Shown here one piece after another: positions 33,432-44,857 of a DNA stretch of 64,000 nucleotides (its first letter is position 1; the number at the start of each line of letters is the position of its first letter). A program made the position numbers and the translations under genes. This DNA comes from Glebionis coronaria (lineage: Eukaryota > Streptophyta > Magnoliopsida > Asterales > Asteraceae), in assembly GCA_025667525.1 (NCBI GenBank), contig CM046875.1, forward strand, positions 204,906,271 through 204,970,270. Reading direction: 5' to 3'. The notes below the pieces were generated by a model. It saw only the letters and a list, made by a program, of their open reading frames with translations. It had not been told where the DNA came from and did no database searches.

Positions 33432-34848
33432 TGATAGGTGTGTAAACACCCATCCTTTTACCACTTAATTCTGGCTAAAACAAGACCAAAACACGTATTT
33501 AATATCATTTGTTTGGAATTATGCGTGGTTTTTGTGTTTATTGTGTTTTCAGAGCTAACCGGATGAATATTAAAGAAAACATGGGATTGCACGGGTTTTA
33601 TCAAGGAAAAAGACTCAAGACAGAGTTTATTGTCCAAGAGATGCAAAAGATTTGAAGTCACTGGGCCTATTTGAAGATTTATCGAAGAAAAGGACCAAAG
33701 ACGGAAGATTTACATAAGTCGAAGAAACTCAAGTCTATTTAACGAAGAAATTAAAAGACGAGTTGAATTTAATCAACGACAAATCTCGAAGCAGAATCGA
33801 AAACGTCAACTTTTCTGAAAAGACGAGAAGACAAGAAGAAAGGGGGAAAGCCCACTCACCAACCAACCACTAGGACTATATATAGTTTCTTCCTTCACAT
33901 TTTTAGGGAGTTAGTTTTTGTTTTCTTCTTTCCCAGTTCTCTTTGGTTCGTAGCTTCACCAACACCATTAGGGTGTTTGGTGATTTTTAACTTTTCCTTC
34001 AATCTTGTAAGTTTTAATCATTACTCTTGTTACCTTTACATTAATCTTTCAATTCCATCTTTTCATTCATCTTGTTCATCTCCATTTTTTATTCAAAGTT
34101 CTTAAGTTCTTGTGTGATTGATTTTGATCTTTTAAAAGTTGTTGATTTAGTGTTTTTATTGGTGGGATTTGTTACTTATGGTATTTAAATGATTATTGGT
34201 TGATTTGGTAAAACCTTTTTGAGTAATTTGTGATTTTATTCGTAAACACGTTCTACTGCTCATGTTTCTGTTCTTCAGTTCTGAACATTCCGAGTAGACC
34301 ATTTGCTAATTCCCTTATTCGGAATATTTTAAATATTCCGAATAGTGTTATTTTTCCGCATAGAGATCTCCACATTCCGAATAGCGTTTCTTGAATTTGT
34401 TCCGCATAGCCAATTGTTCCGAATAGGACTTTCTTTCCGAATTGAACCTTTTATTCCGCATAGGACTGTTTTCCGAATAGAAACCTTTTTCCGAACTGAA
34501 TTTTATTCCGAGTAGACCTATCTTTCCGAATAGCCTGTTTATTTCGAACTGTAATTTATTCCGCATAGGGTATGTATTCCGAATAGGACTATTTTTCCGC
34601 ATAGGGTTATTTTTACGAGTAGGATATTTTTCAGTAAGGGTATTTTCCAGTTTTAATTCTAGTGTTATGCTTTTTAATTGTTGATTGTTTTGAATTTATA
34701 TCATTATTACTTTACTCATTTCCCTGTTTAGTAGATTAGAAAACCAAAACCCCTTTTTGTCACCAAGAACAAATCATTCCACTTTAAACCGAGATCAATT
34801 CGAGAGGATTCCGAGAATTATAATTGAACCTAGCAAAAATAGCTGACA
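33432..34848 (+). repeat. Second solo LTR of the E1 family, within copia pol
   Basis: It starts TGATAGGTGTGTAAACACCC and ends near GCTGACA, aligned with the TTATCA end of E1. The plan is the same (TATA box near 33878-33887, hairpin array, T-rich end) but the sequence is well diverged. The duplication is unclear: AGATG before it and AGCTG at 34841-34845 match at four of five bases, which would place the end at 34840 instead. Length is about 1.41 kb. Confidence 0.82.
34285..34640 (+). repeat. Hairpin array in second solo LTR, variant unit
   Basis: About seventeen units, but with TTCCGAATAGG or TTCCGCATAGG instead of TTCCGAATCAA. One complete hairpin at 34317-34343 has perfect 13-bp arms (ATTCGGAATATTT) around one base. 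Mean spacing is about 21 bp. Confidence 0.88.
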
Positions 34849-35648
34849 TTTTCATCTATCAAGATAAGTATGTGGCTGAGATTTTGAAGAAAATTGGTTT
34901 TTCACCACATGAAAAACGAGCTAGCACACCCATGGACAGGGAACATCCTTGGGGTAACATTGGAGATGGTGAGGAGGTTGATGTCAGGCATTATAGATCA
35001 ATAATAGGCCCATTAATGTATCTCACAGCTTCAAGGCCTGATATCATGTTTGCAGTATGTGCATGTGCACGTCATCAAGTGACTCCCAAGGAATGTCACC
35101 TTCATGCTGTCAAGAGAATTTTTAGGTACCTTAGATGTTTTCCCACTTTGGGATTATGGTATCCTAGAGACTCTCCTTTGGATGTTATTGGATATTCAGA
35201 CAATGATTATGATGGTGATAATAGAGATAGAAAGTCCACAATTGGTGGATGTTAGTTCCTTAGAAGCAGGGTTAGATCTTGGCAATGCAAGAAGCAAAAT
35301 ATGGTAGCCAATTCAACAACTGAGGCTGAGTATGTAGCAACTGCTGCATCTTGTGGGCAAGTGCTATGGATACAAAATCAGCTTTTGGATTATGGGTACA
35401 ATTTTATGCATACTAAGATTTTTATAGATAATAACAGTACATTGTGCATAATTAAGAATCTTGTACATCATTCTAAAACCAAACACATAGAAATCAGGCA
35501 TCATTTTATAAGGGATTATTTTAAAAAAGGTTTAATATTTCTAGATAAAATAGACACAGAGAAGAATGTGTTTGATCTTTTAACCAAACCTTTCGATGTT
35601 GAGAGATTTCAATACTTGGTTGCAAGTATTGGAATGATCAATCCATAA
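34849..35648 (+). pseudogene. copia pol: end of RT and RNase H
   Basis: It resumes the pol frame after the solo LTR: I-F-I-Y-Q-D-K-Y-V-A-E-I-L, then Y-R-S-I-I-G-P-L-M-Y-L-T-A-S-R-P-D-I near 34990-35045 and the RNase H part with D-R-K-S-T-I-G-G-C (35230), S-T-T-E-A-E-Y-V-A (35310) and the L-T-K-P-F closing motif (35580). One TAG at 35253-35255 stands at a codon normally CAG. It ends with TAA at 35646-35648. The ORF beginning at 34824 starts in LTR sequence. Confidence 0.9.
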
Positions 35649-36819
35649 ATTATGTGGTTTTTGAAATGGATGTAAAGTGTGTACAGGATGTGTATTGTTA
35701 TTAGTTTTTATAAAAGTTGGATTTTACACATTATTTTTCTATCCGCTGACAAAGGCATTCTATCCGCTGACATAGTGGAAAGAAGCCGTTGACAGCTTTT
35801 ATGGTAGTTTTTGTGGTTTTTCATCTAACATTGCAGGTATGTAGGGAATTGTAAATTTGGATACAGAGTTTCTTATGGAATCAAGGAGTGTGGCAACAAG
35901 GTTTATTTATGATGGTTGAGATATTTATATTTCTATCCTGAAATAAATATTTTTGTCACATTTATTTTTAAAAGCATACTCATCATGGTTTAAGGGGAGG
36001 TTTAGGATAACCTTTAGTTCTTGGGTATTCTTAGAATACTCTTATCACAATTCTAGATTATTTCCATAGGTGTGTGGGGTTCTGAGATAGTGATGTCATC
36101 TTTTTCTAAAGGTGGTGGAATTTTTTACCCTCGAGGCACTATAGCATGCACGTAATTTATTTTGCATGTATGCTGCCAAGACATTTTTGACCTAGAATTG
36201 GGCTGGTTAGTTTGGGAGCCTTTGGTTACATATCAATGGGATTACCTGGGAGTTACAAAGATATTATATGAGGTATCTTCCTTATTAAGGACGTGTTGAG
36301 CAAGGGACACTTGAGGACACTTATATCTATCTTGTGTAAGCAAGTGTGTATGATTGGACAGTGCTTGCAAAACTATGTCTCTTTGAGGATAAGATAACTC
36401 TCTTAGGATTAATAATCTTTGTTAGGTCTTTTATTTTTGTTTTTCTTTTATTTTTGACCTTTTTGATTAATAAAATTTTATCCGCTGACAAATATAGCCG
36501 TTGTCGCTGACAAAACTTTTTTACCGTTGGAAAACACTAGGTCCTACCTAGTTGTAATTTTTGTGATATTTTGAGCCGTAATATTTGGGGAATGGTTATA
36601 TTCTTTAACTGTAATGAGATAAGTTGTAAATTTTCAAAGATTTTATTCATTACTTTTGAGAATTTTCTCACTTACCTTATTTTTCAACCAATCACATCTC
36701 TCTTATTTTTACTATATATTCGGCTCACCATATTGTGTAACAGGGCAACTTGCTTATTTGTTTTGCTTTCATCTTTTACCTATTAACCTTTACCTTTACT
36801 TAAAGCTTTCTTTTCATCC
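35649..36819 (+). other. Spacer between copia pol and env-like ORF
   Basis: 1.17 kb with no gene. It carries several copies of the word CCGCTGACAA or AGCCGTTGACA (35743, 35764, 35784, 36482, 36496, 36504), which recur elsewhere in the element. The sequence before the next ORF is T-rich, as expected if the ORF is expressed from a spliced RNA, but no clear acceptor is proven. Confidence 0.6.
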
Positions 36820-37764
36820 ATGACGTTAAAGTTTAAAACCAGTGATGCTGTGTTGGAGTTCAAAGATCAACATAATATGCTTGCATATTTGAAAATTGAT
36901 GATGCACATCCTTAATATACTCAGATGATAGAGTATTTGTTGGCTTCTCCTTTAAGGTATGATTTAACTCATGCTCCTATCATCCCTGTCACACACATCA
37001 AGCAGTTTGGAACAGTGCTAGTTCCACAACAGTTGATGGAGTGGCCATTATAGAGGGCATCATCCATGGGAAACAATGGGTTATCGTTGAGGCTTTGGTT
37101 CGCCAAGACTTGCATCTTAATGATGTTGATTGTATGGTATCCCTTCCCAAGGAGTTGCTACATGATGGTCTTCGGGGCTTGGGATATAGACTACCCCCAG
37201 AAGGGAACATAAATAAATATTCTAAGGGTCAATTCCCCCAGCCTGGAAGTTTTTAATACATGTCCTCCTACAATGCCTTAGTCCCAAATGCTCTTCATTC
37301 AATGATATCAACCAATCAATTAGGAGTGCTCTTGTGTGTATTGCAACTCGGCAACTCTTTAGTTTTTCAAAAATGATTTTTAAGGGCATGTTACAAAACA
37401 AGGGTAGCAAGATGACTCCTGCTTACCCTAGGTTTTTTCAAATGATTTTTGATCTCCAAGGAGACGGTGGTAGGGATCATGAAAACTTTTATGAGATCCC
37501 TACACAAAATAAAAAACTTTTTGTTACTCTCAACACTGAACCATATGACCCAATTCCCTTGACACCTCCCATGCTTGCTGTTATACAAGCAGCCTTACAC
37601 CCACCAGCACCAGAACCTCAACCAGACCTCATTCCAAAACCTACTCATGAAGAACAACCACCATCACCACATCCACAACCACATATTGAACTAGATCCTA
37701 CAGCCGTTGATATTTCTATGATAGTCATTGACACTTTAGTCCTAGCCCCCGACACTTCCCAAAT
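36820..37764 (+). pseudogene. Env-like ORF of SIRE-type copia element, 5' part
   Basis: An ATG at 36820 opens M-T-L-K-F with the block D-Q-H-N-M-L-A-Y-L shortly after, a start I associate with the extra ORF of Asteraceae SIRE-type elements. It is broken by TAA 36913, TAG 37051, a frame change near 37045, TAA 37254 and another frame change near 37320. Towards 37600-37690 it becomes proline-rich. No signal peptide or membrane helix is evident, so the env label is by position only. A LINE cuts it at about 37765. Confidence 0.65.
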
Positions 37765-38515
37765 ATTTTTTTTGGTAATGGGTTACCCCGGTAAATATAT
37801 TAACCAAAAAATAATGTTATGAACACAGGAATGTGGCCGAAGTACCACATTAACCTCAAGCAAAGGCTTGGATACTAGTGCTTATGACATGCCATAAACC
37901 CACTACGGATATCAAATGACATAGACTACATCATAAACTAATCATCGAACAGATGAACACCAGCAGAATGAAGTCTTGAAACAAAGCAAACACCCCACCA
38001 CTCCAACAGCACGCCAGTGGCAGCAAAGGATCCACATGAGGCCGCCTCCTTAAAAAACCTTCTCGAGAAAAACCCAATGGGAAAAACCCCAAGAAGGACA
38101 AAAGAGTGCGGCCCTCATACACTAACATCACCATGAGAAACGCATATACTAGGCAATCTCCACCGATCCAACAAGGACTTGGAACGGGCACTAACCTTCT
38201 GAAATCTAAAGGTGACAAGATTTAGTCGAATAGTATCACAAATCAACACCACAACTTGATCAACATTCCTGCGTTTCCCTCTGAACAAACGAGAATTCGA
38301 TTCAGCCCATAAAAATATGAAGTCACAGCCAAGACCATTCGGCCAATAATGCTAACCACAGATCGAGCCTTCGAGATAGGAGATAAATAGGCAAAAATGT
38401 CCGCAAATCACGGAGGTACAGATCCCATATCAGCCAACTCCCGAACATTACCCAAACACCTCTTCAGAATCACCACCTCAACAATTTCACTTAGCCAAAA
38501 GACAAAGGACCACTA
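37765..38515 (-). mobile_element. 5'-truncated LINE (L1-type) fragment, reversed
   Basis: It starts on the plus strand with a run of eight T (37766-37773), i.e. a poly(A) 3' end on the minus strand, followed by GGTAATGGGTTACCCCGGTAAA. On the minus strand near 38370-38170 a broken frame reads W-A-E-S-N-S-R-L-F-R-G-K and V-S-A-R-S-K-S-L-L-D-R-W, the pattern at the C-terminal end of plant L1 ORF2. The rest of ORF2 is missing, as in typical dead-on-arrival copies. Its left and right edges and duplications are not certain. Confidence 0.65.
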
Positions 38516-40492
38516 GGGTGTTCTCCCTTGGTGGTCCTAGCCATGAAGCGGAGGGAACCACCACCACAAGTATGGTTGGTGATATGGACGTGGCTGGACC
38601 TATTGACCCTATTACAGGTCAAGCCAAGTCCACTATAGCTAAGTCCACCATCATGCCCCATGATTCTACATTTGGGATTGAGTACCCTTAGTGGATGAGG
38701 GAAGTATGAAACCTATGACTAACTTAAATTAACGGTACTCTACATAAGCTTGCAAAATTAAACTACAGAGTTTGTACAGAGATTGCCTGCTCAAGACCTT
38801 GAACTCAATGGGTTGAGTCAGAGGATTGTTGTATTAGAGTCTAGACGCGAGGATTCTTCCAAAGGGGAGGAAGATCAACCAACTGAACCCTTTATTATCA
38901 GTGATAAAAGTTCAAAAGATGGGTCATTTAGAGAGAAAGAGATAGTTGTTGCTTTGACATGGATGTAGAATCAAGAGCGGGGAAGATTTGATTCATCTAA
39001 GGTGTCTCTGGTGACACCTACACAACTGTCATTTGTGGAATTGATGAAGCAACAAGAAACAGGGTCAGCCGCTGACAAAGCCACTTTAAACGCATACACT
39101 TCACATGTAGCCGCTGAGAAACTAATTGATGAATCCCAACCATCATTGGTAATTAAAGATGTTCTACACAGGTATTCCCATCTACTCTACCCATTATAGA
39201 TCCTAAATATAAGGGAAAAGGCAAATTGGTAGAGGTAGAAGTCCCTAAGAATGATGCACAGGTTAGGTATGATGCTACGTTAGCCCAACAGTTGGGTGAA
39301 CAGGAAAGAAGAAGGGGGTTGAGAAAGGGGGGGGGGGGGTATTGAAGCTCAGATTAGTTCAGAATCTGAGAGTTTGAGAATGGGTGGTGAGAGTGATAGT
39401 GATGAGGAGGAAAGTATTGGTCATGGTTCTTATGCATATATGGAAGAAGAACCAGAAAAATTGGAGTATGGAGAGGGTGAAGCAGCTTTGGAGAGACTTA
39501 AGCAGCTTAAGATGCAAGTTGATTTTGATATACCTACCATTTTAGATATATATTTTAGGTATAAGAGGGAGGTTTTGGAAAATTTTGATATTCCTTTGAC
39601 TGACAAGATTTGGGGGTTAGAGGTTGTGATAAGAGTTTAGAGGGATTACAAAACCATTTGGGAAAATAGGGCAAACATAGTTTTAAGTGAGAACAAGACT
39701 GCAAGAAAGGAATTATACTATATGATTCTAAGATGTCACAAGACTGGGTGGACATACACAAAACTAAAGAAGTTATCATTTGAGCAGTTGGAGTATCTAG
39801 TCTATCCAATTTGGGATTATGTTTGTGAAGCAAATACATACATGTTGCTTTTTGCTAAGAGACGGGAAGAAATTGAGGAGGATTTGAAGATAAAGAAAGC
39901 ATCTATTGCTCCTAGGCCTGTGAAGAAGGGAGGAAAGTTTATGTTCCCTGAGTTTAGCCCATTGGACCCAAAATACAATTAAGGTCCTTTGAAGAAAAAT
40001 ATGGAGCTTTCTCGTTTAGAAGTTGGTGATCTTGCTGTTGTGATTCCACTTAACTTCAAGAATACTATTGTTAAATATGAAGAAGATCCAACAACAGGTA
40101 TCTGGGTGATCACAAGGTATGGGGACAAAGTTCATATGTTCACATCGTTTATGTCCCTGTTTGGCAGCATTGATAGAGAAGATTTGGAGACTCTTTGGAG
40201 TCTGTTGAAGGAGAAGTATGAGGTTGAAGCACCTATTTCTCAAAATGGACTAAAGATATGGACAACATTCAAGATAATGTTTGACCATGATGCAGCAGAT
40301 CCAGTATGGCTGGATTTGGGTGATCTAAGTACTTTAGAGTGGCGTTTGTATTCGGCTGTTGGTATTTTTCATCGCTACACAACAAAGTTTTTAGATTTCT
40401 TGCTGGTTGATAGGAAGTATCCTTGGTCACAAGATGTTTTGAAGAATATGATGAGCACCAAGCTTAAAGTGTACTATACCAGTGGAATATGA
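38516..40492 (+). pseudogene. Env-like ORF of SIRE-type copia element, 3' part
   Basis: It resumes after the LINE. One main frame carries open stretches 38783-38968, 39002-39199, 39374-39640, 39722-39982 and 39989-40492, broken by TAG 38966, TAG 39638 and TAA 39980 plus frame changes around 39199-39374, where a run of 13 G (39327-39339) sits. The final 167 codons read V-V-I-P-L-N, W-V-I-T-R-Y-G-D-K-V-H-M-F and V-L-K-N-M-M-S-T-K-L and end TGA at 40490-40492. The early part has a helical, charged stretch. Function unknown. Confidence 0.65.
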
Positions 40493-40602
40493 GTTGACTT
40501 GAGGAGATTCATCATTTCTCAATTATCAAAATAGGTTTTATTTGTAAGAATCCTCTCTATGTTTTGTTTTTATTCAGAAACTTGATGATTAGTGGTAATA
40601 TC

Positions 40603-40618
40603 AAGTTTAGGGGAGGAT
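40603..40618 (+). other. Polypurine tract of copia element
   Basis: AGTTTAGGGGAGGAT lies directly before the LTR start TGTTGGG at 40619. Confidence 0.75.
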
Positions 40619-41222
40619 TGTTGGGAATAAAAAGAGTCAAGTCTACTAGCTGATGACAAGTGATATCAAGCCACTGACAAAGTGTTATCAAGCCGTTGAC
40701 AAAATAGGCCTAGACAGATTTATCAAGCCGCTGTCAAGATTTAGAAGTCAACACGTTTTGTTATATTAGGAGGATATGCATAAATATTATATTTCGTATG
40801 TTTGTCTTAGTATATCTTCCTAGAATAGTTGACAAGATAACTTTGTGTACAAGGCTCCTTGTGCTTATAAAAGGAGGCCTTTAGGTTTATGTTTCATATA
40901 CATTCAATCACCGTTTTCATTGTTATTATTAATCGAAGTTGAAATTTTGGTATACGTTCTTTGTTATTTGTTCTTTGTGCTAAGTATTAATTTCGCATAA
41001 TACTTAGTTTGTTAAATATACAAAGTTTATCAAACGTATTATACTTGAACTAATCTTGATAATACACAAGTTTAATTGATCTAAGTTTAGGATCAACACT
41101 TTACTATTATAAAACAAGTTTTCAAGTAATGGTCATTTCTAATGAGGAACATTTTTATTGGGATTTAATTAGGGAAAGTATTCTACCCCCGCCCCCCCCC
41201 CCCCCCCTTTCTAGTTTCTACA
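40619..41222 (+). repeat. Copia LTR shared by two tandem internal regions
   Basis: 604 bp, from TGTTGGG to CTAGTTTCTACA. A polypurine tract lies on its left and a PBS on its right, so it serves as 3' LTR of the left copy and 5' LTR of the right. TATAAAAG at 40865-40872 is a likely TATA box. A C-rich run lies near its end (41186-41209). Four forms of the AGCCGTTGACAA word are near the start. Confidence 0.82.
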
Positions 41223-41224
41223 AT

Positions 41225-41241
41225 TGGTATCAGAGCGATGG
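41225..41241 (+). other. Primer-binding site of right-hand copia copy
   Basis: TGGTATCAGAGCGATGG, initiator-Met type, two bases after the LTR. Confidence 0.9.
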
Positions 41242-41457
41242 TCACACAATATCTTTGAATTATATTATGCTCTAAAGCTTGGATCGATCTATTGTCTCTA
41301 CTAATTAGAATGGTTAGTTGTACTAAAGTTCTCCTTTTGGTCAAAGTTATTTTTCTTCAAAAATATACCTTAAAAATTATTTCTATATCAAGTCATCTTG
41401 ATTATGATCTTATTAGTAGCTTTTATGCATTTTAGATTTGCTCTAGAAATGTATCTA
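41242..41457 (+). other. Copia leader, left of E2
   Basis: Untranslated leader matching the minus-strand copia leader near 26400-26597. It continues at 54788 after E2. Confidence 0.72.
41453..41457. other. Target-site duplication of E2 (left)
   Basis: ATCTA, repeated at 54783-54787. Confidence 0.93.
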
Positions 41458-42560
41458 TGATGAGACTGCATTTATACATAGTCTCATCGTCCAAATCGGG
41501 CTTAAAACGCTTAAAATATCATCAAAATACCCAAATATATGCTTGTGTTTGTTCATTGTGTATTTTAGGTACGGATATCGTGAAATCAACAAATGATCAA
41601 AGGAATCAAGCAAAAACGAACACGGGAAACGAAGCCGCACAAAGAACCGGACCCGATTCATGAATTTCCATTCAAGTCCTTGAAGTTTTGAAGATTGGCA
41701 AGATTGGTCCCTCATCTTTTGAAGACTTATCATTTTAAACCCTTGTAAAACCCAAATATTACATGAGGGTCCCTAAAATGTCAAGATATTACATTATTGG
41801 CCCTTGAAGATTGCATTTATTACACCATTAGCCCTTAACCAAAGTTTGGAAAAAGCTTGTGCCATATTTGACAACTTATGCAAAGTTGGTATAAAAGGAA
41901 AAGCAAAGTTTGGGCTGTGACACTTTAAAAGACAAGGAAAGGAAAAGCAGGGGACCATTTTTGTCCAGACACAAAACATTATCCCACCACTCATAAGCCG
42001 CCACGTCATCCACTACCACACCATAACCAATCAAATCCCTCCCCTCGTCCACCTCACCCATCCACTTTGTTTTTAAAAAAACTGATTAAGTTAATCAGTT
42101 ATTAAAAGTGTGGGAAACATAGTTTTTAAAAATTAACCACCCCTAAACCTAATTAAAACACACACAATACACACACCTAAGAACAAACCCTAATCCTCTA
42201 ATTTCTCTAAATCAAAGGGGAAATCTCCCAAACTTAGCAGATCACTGATTAACACCCTTCTCACCATATCCCACAAGCAAACAAACCATCACCTTCACCA
42301 AACCAGGCCCCACAGCTTCCCCTGCTTCTCAATATTTAGCAAATATGGAATCACTTCAGAAAATCAACAACTCCAAACGTTTTTCTTGGTCCCCAAGACC
42401 ATTTTAACGTCCAAAGATCAAAGACAACAGCTGTCAATCACATGGGGCACAAACAAGACCAATTTCAAAATCAGTCAAAGGGCAAAATCGGATTTTTTTG
42501 TATTAGGGTTTTTAGCTTTGCATTATTTTATTCAGTAGCCTAGAATGTTCTACTTTGCTG

Positions 42561-42568
42561 TATATAAG
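42561..42568 (+). promoter_or_regulatory. TATA box of E2 5' LTR
   Basis: TATATAAG, followed about 30 bp on by a likely start region. The 3' LTR has the same sequence near 52508-52515. Confidence 0.6.
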
Positions 42569-44049
42569 GAGCTTGCAACTTGTGCAAAGCCCTTGTTCCA
42601 GTTTTTGTAAGAAATTAATTTTATTAATGAAAATGAAAGGATTAATGTTTTTACAATTTCTCAGTTCCTGTTTAGTGTAATATGTATTTTCATTGCAAGT
42701 TAGTTAAAGTAGTTTCATAAGGATTCTTGTTTCATAGTTTGGTTTTCAAAAAGGATTTGGTTTCATAGTGTTAGTAGTAAAACAATTCTGATTTTGAAAG
42801 GAAAAGGATTTTGGGTTAAAACGTTTTTTTTACTTGGACTTCCTGAAATCCTCAATCACACTGAAGTGATAGTGGATTTGTGTTGAGAATTTCACGACTT
42901 GCCATTTGGTTTTTATAAGTTTAAAGGTTTTAAAGTTTTGTGGTTTGAAAAATTGATTTTCCATTTTTTTTTCTCATCATAAGCTATAAGCCATAAGCTG
43001 GCTTAACCAATAAGCCTAGCTTATAGCTCATAGTGATTTGTATCATTTCACTTTCATTTTGTTGCTTGGCAGGTTCACAATGATATTCAGTCTCTTATTC
43101 TCCATTTCATGTCATCACTTTTTTTGAAGATATTGGTGTTTTTCTCTACATCAGCCAACTCACAAGCTAAAAGCATAAGCCTCCAGCTTATAGGAGAAGG
43201 CCTCAGCTGGCCTTTGTGTGGTTGGATGTTAACCACACAAGGTAACGGGCTTGAACCCTCCTAGAAATAGAGTTTATGTGATATTTTTGTGATTTTGCAT
43301 GATTTTGAGTTTGACTTGTTTAATTGCTCATTTATCTGTTTAATCTTGCTTGTTTAGTTGTTATATGCATGTTTGAGTAGTTATTGATCAGTTAAGATAG
43401 GATTTAAAAGCTTTTGGTTTGTTAAAGTTTGATTTCTGAAAATAAGGGGGTGTTTGGATTTGTGTTTTATCTGATTAAGGTGACATAAGTTTGGGTAAAA
43501 ACAGGTTTTACACACCTTATTTGTTAGTTGGTAGTGTTCTCAGTCTTTAGTCTCAGTTTAGATAGGATTTTAAGCAAACTTGCATGTTCAAAACATAGCA
43601 TACATAGGGCAAATCAGTAAACCATCTTTCTGTTTTGTTTTAAGTATAAAATTTCTTGAAGTTTTGAAGATTGGTAGAGTATAGGTTAAGTCAGTATTGA
43701 GAGCTTGTGATTTGTGCCTTTGTTAGGTTTTGTGTAAATCTTGGTCACTTGAATCTCATTCAATAGCCATTTGCATCAGCAAACACACACATCCCTCATT
43801 ATTTGCCCACACTTGCTGAATTTTCTTGAATTTTGGTGTTTTTTTTACTTGGAGTTTGTGTTATTTTTGCATTACTTAGACTCCTCACTTGCCAAAGCGA
43901 GTGAGGGTGCCGTTTGTGCCCAAAAACAGCAAGAAACAAGCCTAAAACAAGCAAAAACGAGCCCAAATCAAGCCAAAACGAGCCAAAAATCCATATAGCA
44001 AGTATTTTCTTTGTTGTCCGAGAACGACCATATTTTTTTTGTTTTTTTT

Positions 44050-44075
44050 AGTGTTGTCCGATATCGGACAACACT
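44050..44075. other. Perfect 26-bp palindrome in E2 5' LTR
   Basis: Arms AGTGTTGTCCGAT and ATCGGACAACACT meet without a spacer. Further partial copies of GGACAACACT follow (to about 44120), then a second imperfect palindrome around CCATGG at 44123-44141. In the 3' LTR the palindrome (53998-54023) has one G-to-C change. Confidence 0.9.
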
Positions 44076-44839
44076 GATATTGGACAAACCCTTTGTCTGG
44101 TAGGATCTTGGACAACACTAAAGTACTCCACCATGGGGTACTTTGGGTTACTTTCATTTTTAGCCAATTTTTTTAGTTTTTTTTAAACTTTTTCATTTTT
44201 CCCTTGTTAATTTAGTTAAAAAAAGATTTTTAGAAAAATAATATTTATTTTTAGCATTATTTTATTATTTTTATTATAATTTTAGTTTAAAAAGTGTTTT
44301 TAACCTTTTAAAAATAGAAAAATAGTTTTAAAAATTTTGGAAAAATACTTTTTAGTCTTTAAATAATATAAGTAACTTATTAGTTCAATAAAATTATATT
44401 TAGGGAATTTTGTTAATTATATTTAATTTTAGGGCTTTAATTAGCATTTAAAATTGAATATTTAATTAATAAAAGGTTTTAAAATATATTTGTTGGATTT
44501 TTATTCTTATTTATATTATTTTGGACTTAGTTTAAACTTTTAATTAATTTTTAGGTTTTGTTTTTAATTTCGTCGCGTTTTACGTAATTACGTTCGCGTT
44601 TTACGTCATTCGTCGTAGTGTAATCGTAGCGTAACTCATCTTTACTTTTTCTCTTCTCAACCAAAACGTCACTAATCCAAACTTGATTTCATATATGTTG
44701 GCACATTAATCCACACACCTCCTTCGAGAACGAACCCGCATTTATTCGACTCGTCGGTTTTCCTAAATCGTCGAGTTTAATACTTGCCACTCATATACGT
44801 TTTTCCTAAAACGTGTACGAAAAACCTACATCAAATTTT

Positions 44840-44857
44840 TGGCGCCGCTGCCGGGGA
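44840..44857 (+). other. Primer-binding site of E2 (Asp tRNA type)
   Basis: TGGCGCCGCTGCCGGGGA lies six bases after the LTR end. Confidence 0.9.

Larger units (their letters stand above)
32384..41222 (+). mobile_element. SIRE-like Ty1/copia element, 3' part
   Basis: RT and RNase H of copia type, then a spacer, a long degraded ORF of env-like type and an LTR. The extra ORF after pol is characteristic of the SIRE lineage. Gag, protease and integrase are not in the window; the left end is cut at 32384 by the gypsy LTR. It is interrupted by a solo LTR (33432-34848) and a LINE (37765-38515). Confidence 0.82.
41458..44833 (+). repeat. 5' LTR of E2
   Basis: 3376 bp. TATATAAG at 42561-42568 is a likely TATA box. 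Inverted words AAGCTATAAGC and GCTTATAGCTCAT lie at 42978-43040, and a perfect 26-bp palindrome at 44050-44075. No gene is seen; the ORFs within (for example 43771-43998) are chance frames. Confidence 0.95.

Noticed and set aside
37738..38540. GTCCTAGCC on both sides of the LINE as target duplication
   Set aside because: Neither copy abuts the LINE ends, so it is probably chance; the real duplication is unresolved.
43225..43262. Possible tRNA-like or SINE B box (reverse complement GGGTTCAAGCCCGTTACC)
   Set aside because: No matching A box, no cloverleaf and no poly(A) or duplications; present in both E2 LTRs as ordinary LTR sequence.
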